Source of the DNA: Acidobacteriota bacterium
GTDB lineage: Bacteria; Acidobacteriota; Terriglobia; Bryobacterales; Bryobacteraceae
DNA length: 64,000 nucleotides
Direction of reading: 5' to 3'
Assembly: GCA_016213725.1 (NCBI GenBank)
Contig: JACQZS010000135.1
Coordinates: 1-64,000, forward strand
Shown here: positions 60,243-64,000 of the stretch, one piece after another
How positions within the stretch are numbered: the first letter of the stretch is position 1
Layout: the number at the start of each line of letters is the position of its first letter
The notes under the pieces: generated by a model
Seen by the model: only the letters and a program-made list of their open reading frames with translations
The model's database searches: none
What the model was told of the DNA's origin: nothing
Program-made: the position numbers and the translations under genes

Positions 60243-61511
60243 ATGAAGACACGCAATCTTGTCCTGGCTCTGTTGGTGCTGCTGTCGGTGATCACGTTTC
60301 TCGACCGTCTGGCGATAGCGGCGGCGGGGCCGAGGATGCAGCAGGAGTTGGGCCTGGATCCCAAGCAATGGGGTTGGATTCTGGGAGCATTTGTCCTGGC
60401 ATACGGGGTCTTCGAGATCCCGACAGGCGCGATGGGCGACCGGATGGGACAGCGACGGGTGATCACGAGAATCGTGGTGTGGTGGTCAGTCTTCACCGCG
60501 CTGACAGGAGCGGTGAGCGGGTTTGTGCCGTTGCTGGCGACGCGGTTTCTCTTTGGCGCCGGAGAGGCTGGCGCCTACCCCAACATGGCGGCCAGCGTGG
60601 CGCGGTGGTTTCCACGAATGGAGCGGGCGCGGGCGCAGGGGTTCGTGTGGGGCGGCAGCAGGGCCGGCGGCGCACTGGCGCCGCTGCTTGTAGTTCCCTT
60701 ACAGGCGCGCTTCGGCTGGAGGGCGTCGTTCTGGATTCTGGGCGTGATCGGGGTTGCATGGGCATCTGTCTGGTGGTGGTGGTACCGCGACTTGCCTGCT
60801 CAGAGCGGCCGCGTGTCCGAAGAGGAACTGGCGGAAATCGGGTCGTCGAGCAACGCTGAGACGCATGAGGCGGCGCCCTGGGGGCGGCTACTGCGCAGCC
60901 GCCAGTTGTGGCTCATTCTGGGCATGTACTCGTCGTATGCGTGGAGTTCGTGGTTCTACTTTTCGTGGCTGCACACCTACCTGGTGCGAGGGCGAGGATT
61001 CAGTTATGACCAGATGGCGGTGATCTCTGCGCTCGCTTTCGCGTTCGGCGCTGCGGCGAACCTGGCGGGGGGGTATGTGGGGGATCTCGCGGTTCGCAAA
61101 CTGGGGGTGAAACGAGGCCGGCGGATGATCGGCTGCGCGAGTTTGAGTGCGGGGGCAGTCCTGCTGCTGGCGACGGCGCTGACACGGGACCAGGTGTCAG
61201 CAACGGTCCTGATTTCACTGGGGCTGGGAGTGACGGACCTGATGCTGCCTTCGGCATGGGCGACCTGCGTGGACATCGGCGGAAGGTATACGGGCACCGT
61301 GACAGGCGCGATGAATTCAGCCGGGCAGTTGGGGGGCTTCCTGTGCACGGTGCTCTTTGGCTACATCGTTGCGCTGAGCGGGAGCTATGATCTCCCGTTA
61401 GTCGTGATTGCGGCGATGCTCACGTTGAGTGCGGTGCTGTTTTCGCGCATCGACTCATCACGGCCGCTGTTTGAGGAGGCCGAGGCCACGGCGAACGGCG
61501 GACGGGATTAG
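60243..61511 (+). CDS. MFS transporter, anion/sugar-acid type
   Basis: A 422-residue 12-helix major facilitator protein; start at ATG 60243. Motif A-like GAMGDRMGQRRVITR lies after helix 2, and FLFGAGEAGAYPNMAASVARWFP after helix 4 is typical of the ACS (anion:cation symporter) family, which imports organic acids and sugar acids. It is coupled to the racemase-like gene and overlaps, tail to tail by four bases, the regulator on the other strand. Probable inner-membrane importer of the racemase substrate. Confidence 0.88.
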   Translation: MKTRNLVLALLVLLSVITFLDRLAIAAAGPRMQQELGLDPKQWGWILGAFVLAYGVFEIPTGAMGDRMGQRRVITRIVVWWSVFTALTGAVSGFVPLLATRFLFGAGEAGAYPNMAASVARWFPRMERARAQGFVWGGSRAGGALAPLLVVPLQARFGWRASFWILGVIGVAWASVWWWWYRDLPAQSGRVSEEELAEIGSSSNAETHEAAPWGRLLRSRQLWLILGMYSSYAWSSWFYFSWLHTYLVRGRGFSYDQMAVISALAFAFGAAANLAGGYVGDLAVRKLGVKRGRRMIGCASLSAGAVLLLATALTRDQVSATVLISLGLGVTDLMLPSAWATCVDIGGRYTGTVTGAMNSAGQLGGFLCTVLFGYIVALSGSYDLPLVVIAAMLTLSAVLFSRIDSSRPLFEEAEATANGGRD

Positions 61512-62674
61512 GCCATCAGCGGAGACGAGTGAGCGGGGATGGCGGGATTCTGGCCGTCGAGGGGATAGACGAGATCCACGTTTTGCGTGGTGAGCAGCTT
61601 GTGTTTGGCGAATACGGCCGAGGGAACGGGTTTGCCGTCGAGGATGTTAATGGCGAGGCGGACCAGATCCTCGCCGTAACGTTCTGGGAAGTAGGCAACG
61701 GAACCGACGAGGCGCGTATTCTTGCGGCGTAGTTCATTGCGGGCCTCGAGGGTTCCGTTTTGCCCGACGACGGCGCAGAGGTGGCCGACCCCAGCCTCTT
61801 CAAAGCCGCGGAGCGCAGCGAGGGCGCACATGTCGTTGACAGCGCCGACCAGAGTCCTCTTGGGCTTGGAGCGCGCGATGAAGCGGCGGACGACGCCAAG
61901 AATCTGTTCGAAGTCGCCTTTGCCATCGAGATGAATGGGGTTGAGCCGGTCGAAGCCCGGCAACTCCGTACGCAGTCCTTCCACGGTGCCTGTGATTCGG
62001 AGGCCGGGCAAGGGGCCGGCGATCGGAAGTTCCAGTAGAAGGAGTTGCTCGGCGCCCTCCGGCCATTGCTTTTTGGCCCAGCGGCCGAGTGCACGGCCCG
62101 CGATGAGGCCTGCCTCGTAGTTGTTTGCTCCGTAGTACGTGGCGCCTGGGTGGGGGATTTCGATGGCGATGACAGGGATGTTCGCTTCGAGGAAGCAGGC
62201 GGCGATGCTAGGGGCGACGCGTTGGTAGGTTTGGAATTCCAGAACGAGATTGACCCGCTCCCGCACGAGGTGTTCCGCATTGCGGAGGGCCTCGCGGGCG
62301 CTATAGCGGTTGTTCACCATGATGAGGTGAATGCGGTCATTGGCGGCGGCAGCCCGCTGCAGGCCCTCGCTGACCGTTTGAGAAAAGACCGAATTGGCCT
62401 GCGCCGCGAAGCCGAGGCGGATGCTCTGCGAAAACCCGGTACGGACCAGGCAGCGGTACTCGCCCCGCGCCACGCGCTCCATAATGCCGCCTTGCACAAG
62501 GCTGGTAAGGAGGCGGAAAGCGGTGGTGCGCGACAGGCCGGTGCGATTGACCACGTCAGCGAGTTGGAGAACTTCACCCTCTCTGCGGAAGCACTTCAGG
62601 ATCCCACAGGCCCGGACAACAGCCTGGGCAGCGTTCCGATCGCGGTTCTGGACGTTGGTGACGGGAGTTTGCAT
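61508..62674 (-). CDS. IclR-type HTH fused to periplasmic-binding domain
   Basis: A 388-residue regulator. The N-terminal ~85 residues are an IclR-like winged helix (VRACGILKCFRREGEVLQLADVV, then GLSRTTAFRLLTSLVQGG). The rest is a sugar-binding type 1 periplasmic-binding fold as in LacI/RbsB (VLEFQTYQRVAPSIAACFLE, GANNYEAGLIAGRALG, LVGAVNDMCALAALRGFEE). IclR proteins normally have a GAF-like effector domain, so this pairing is uncommon. It has no signal peptide and so acts in the cytoplasm as a ligand-sensing regulator, possibly of the racemase-MFS pair, to which it is convergent. Confidence 0.85.
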   Translation of the reverse strand: MQTPVTNVQNRDRNAAQAVVRACGILKCFRREGEVLQLADVVNRTGLSRTTAFRLLTSLVQGGIMERVARGEYRCLVRTGFSQSIRLGFAAQANSVFSQTVSEGLQRAAAANDRIHLIMVNNRYSAREALRNAEHLVRERVNLVLEFQTYQRVAPSIAACFLEANIPVIAIEIPHPGATYYGANNYEAGLIAGRALGRWAKKQWPEGAEQLLLLELPIAGPLPGLRITGTVEGLRTELPGFDRLNPIHLDGKGDFEQILGVVRRFIARSKPKRTLVGAVNDMCALAALRGFEEAGVGHLCAVVGQNGTLEARNELRRKNTRLVGSVAYFPERYGEDLVRLAINILDGKPVPSAVFAKHKLLTTQNVDLVYPLDGQNPAIPAHSSPLMA

Positions 62675-62896
62675 GTCGAATGGCCGGCTGGATTCAAGTC
62701 TCGTACTCGTCGACTATTGTATGCTGGCTTCCCGCATTACGGAATCGCTATTCGCGTCGGCGGGAAGGCGCAGGCGGAGAAGAAGAGCCCCAGGCCCTAA
62801 GCGGAATTGATGAGGCAGGCAGCAAGGCGAGGCGGAAGAACTGGATTGACGGGGCAGATGGCAGGGTGCGGCGTTGAGTTTCAGGTCAGGATAACC
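62675..62896. other. Intergenic, nothing recognised
   Basis: Short space before the decayed transketolase. It should hold the regulator's promoter on the minus strand, but I cannot place it with confidence. Confidence 0.4.
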
Positions 62897-63330
62897 ATGC
62901 ACTCCATCGATTCAGCTCCCGAAGGATCAGTTGCCGCGGCGGCAGCCGCTGCCAGTCTGGCACAAAGGGTGAGATGCCACAGTTAGCGGATGGTCTACGC
63001 CGCGAAACTCGGACATCCGGACCGCCACAAGCTGCCGGGCGTGGAGGCGAATATAGGGCCGCTGGGCTATGGACTGCCGATTGCGGTGGGCGCGGCTAAG
63101 GCGGCCAAGCTGAAGGGGGAACGGTGGCGCACATTCGTGATGACCGGCGATGGCGGCATCTCACTTCCAACTGGATAACTTGGCCCTAATGGCAGACAGG
63201 AGCCGCTTGCAGCAGGGGGGCGAAACGGGGCGCACGATCACGATGGAGCCTCTCGCGGAGTGGTTCCGGGCATTTGGCTGGGCAATGCGAGAGGTACATG
63301 GTAACGACCACTCTGAGTTGGTGCAAACGT
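62897..63330 (+). pseudogene. Decayed transketolase N-terminal half
   Basis: Pieces in order: SLAQRVRCHS before an in-frame TAG, like the transketolase ARLRRHS start; HKLPGVEANIGPLGYGLPIA and FVMTGDGG (thiamine-diphosphate-binding motif); then, after a frameshift and small deletion, MAASHFQLDNLALMADRSRLQ and EPLAEWFRAFGWAMREV. The order follows the transketolase N-terminal subunit, with parts missing. No C-terminal subunit follows. Non-functional. Confidence 0.8.
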
Positions 63331-63488
63331 TCAGCGGCCTTCCTTTCGAAATGGGCCGGCTGAACTGCGTGATAGGGCGGGCACAGTTTGAGGAGGGAAG
63401 TGAAAGGATGACCGTTCCACAGATAGAGCGTGTTGAAGCGGTTTTCGAGCAGGAAGTATGGCTCACCCCCTGTGTTGAGAAGTCTCTA

Positions 63489-64000
63489 TTACTGCGTGTT
63501 CGTGCTGAGGCCGCGTTTCTGGATCAGCGGAGCCACGGAAGGCTCGCGGCCCCGGAAATCCTTGTACATCTGCATGGCGTCTTCGCTGCCGCCGCGCTCC
63601 AGTATCCTGGTGCGGAATGCGCGAGCCAGATTCGGATCGAACAGATTGCCCTTTTCCTTGAAGGCCTGGTAGGCGTCACTGTCGAGTACTTCACTCCAGA
63701 TGTAGCTGTAGTAGCCGGCGGCGTAGCCGGAGGCGAAGATGTGCTGGAAGTACGTGCTGCGGTAGCGCGAGTAAATTTCAGGCAGCAGGCCGATTCTCGA
63801 GAGCGCGGCCTTTTCGAATCCGGCGGCGTCGGTCTTCGGCTCCGACTTGATGGTGTGCCATTCCATGTCGAGCAGAGAAGCGGCCAGGTACTCGACGGTG
63901 AGGAAACCTTGGTTGAACTTGCCGGCGCGATCGATCTTGGCGAGTAGTTCGGGGGGAATGGGTTTGCCGGTCTGATAGTGCTTCGCGAATGTAGACAGGA
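63489..64000 (-). CDS. M3-family oligopeptidase, C-terminal part (partial)
   Basis: The frame runs off the right edge, so only the C-terminal ~170 residues are seen. Typical M3 (Dcp/oligopeptidase A) sequences are FNQGFLTVEYLAASLLDMEW, YRSTYFQHIFASGYAAGYYSYIWSEVLD and FRTRILERGGSEDAMQMYKDFRGREP. The zinc site HExxH lies outside the window. The protein would cleave dipeptides from peptides. The end at 63489 is a normal stop. Confidence 0.9.
   Translation of the reverse strand, partial: LSTFAKHYQTGKPIPPELLAKIDRAGKFNQGFLTVEYLAASLLDMEWHTIKSEPKTDAAGFEKAALSRIGLLPEIYSRYRSTYFQHIFASGYAAGYYSYIWSEVLDSDAYQAFKEKGNLFDPNLARAFRTRILERGGSEDAMQMYKDFRGREPSVAPLIQKRGLSTNTQ

Noticed and set aside
1-64000. CRISPR arrays or rRNA genes
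   Set aside because: No regularly spaced repeat-spacer array and no rRNA sequence was seen; the only short regular repeats are the 11-bp set at 47.4-47.6 kb.

Overview
The window looks like a chromosomal stretch of a GC-rich Gram-negative bacterium, most likely an acidobacterium of the Solibacter/Bryobacter type. That is inferred from the large Oar-type TonB-dependent receptor with an N-terminal carboxypeptidase-regulatory-like domain, a degraded second copy of such a receptor, paired secreted DUF1593 proteins and the dense coding; no 16S or other taxonomic marker is present. About three quarters of the window (roughly 1-47.5 kb) is mobile or accessory DNA and the rest is ordinary host metabolism.

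Left to right: (1) 18-2593 is an intact IS66-family element (tnpA-tnpB-tnpC) with terminal inverted repeats and an exact 8-bp target duplication; it splits an older reading frame that ends at 2700. (2) 2707-24995, all on the minus strand and nearly all translationally coupled, is a composite defence island. Read 5'->3' it encodes an XRE/ImmA-IrrE regulator, an SNF2-like helicase (DrmD-like), a very large Eco57I-type adenine methyltransferase (DrmMI-like) ending in a DUF433 domain, a DUF5615 PIN-like protein, a 1702-residue DEAD helicase with zinc ribbons, DUF1998 and a terminal nuclease-like domain, an ArdC/ImmA-like metallopeptidase, a HEPN-STAND-TPR protein, a DUF6361 remnant, NurA, HerA and a second DNA methyltransferase. 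It resembles class 1 DISARM in its helicase/methylase core but lacks separate DrmA, DrmB and DrmC genes and adds a HerA-NurA machine. (3) The divergent intergenic region 24996-25131 carries two face-to-face promoters over one perfect inverted repeat, a likely operator for the XRE regulator.

(4) 25132-37755, all on the plus strand with mostly overlapping genes, is a compact replication/recombination module: two unknown proteins, an excisionase-like HTH protein, an SNF2 helicase, an SSB-like protein, a VRR-NUC nuclease, an HNH endonuclease, a primase-like protein, a UvrD-like helicase and a tyrosine integrase. No capsid, terminase or conjugation gene is visible, so it looks like an integrative element or satellite. 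(5) 37990-42584 encodes an unusual two-component pair: a 952-residue protein with repeats, a candidate phospho-acceptor His and a GHKL ATPase, coupled to a receiver-AAA+ protein without the sigma-54 GAFTGA loop. (6) 42886-46995 is a three-gene coupled cassette: DedA-like membrane protein fused to a YiiX-like papain-fold hydrolase, an ATP-grasp-like protein, and a radical SAM lysine-2,3-aminomutase-like enzyme. (7) 47352-47598 is an attachment-site region: the 3' part of a tRNA-Pro(GGG) gene flanked by seven 11-bp-spaced GGAG(T/A)CCA repeats.

(8) 47.9-64 kb is host-like: a membrane-anchored alpha/alpha-toroid-like protein, a TonB-dependent receptor with a strong terminator, a minus-strand operon of two DUF1593 proteins and a six-hairpin glycosidase-like protein, a decayed TonB receptor, an Asp/Glu racemase-like protein with an MFS transporter, an IclR-HTH/periplasmic-binding regulator, a decayed transketolase and the C-terminal part of an M3 peptidase. 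Family names come from motif recognition by eye; no database search was run.
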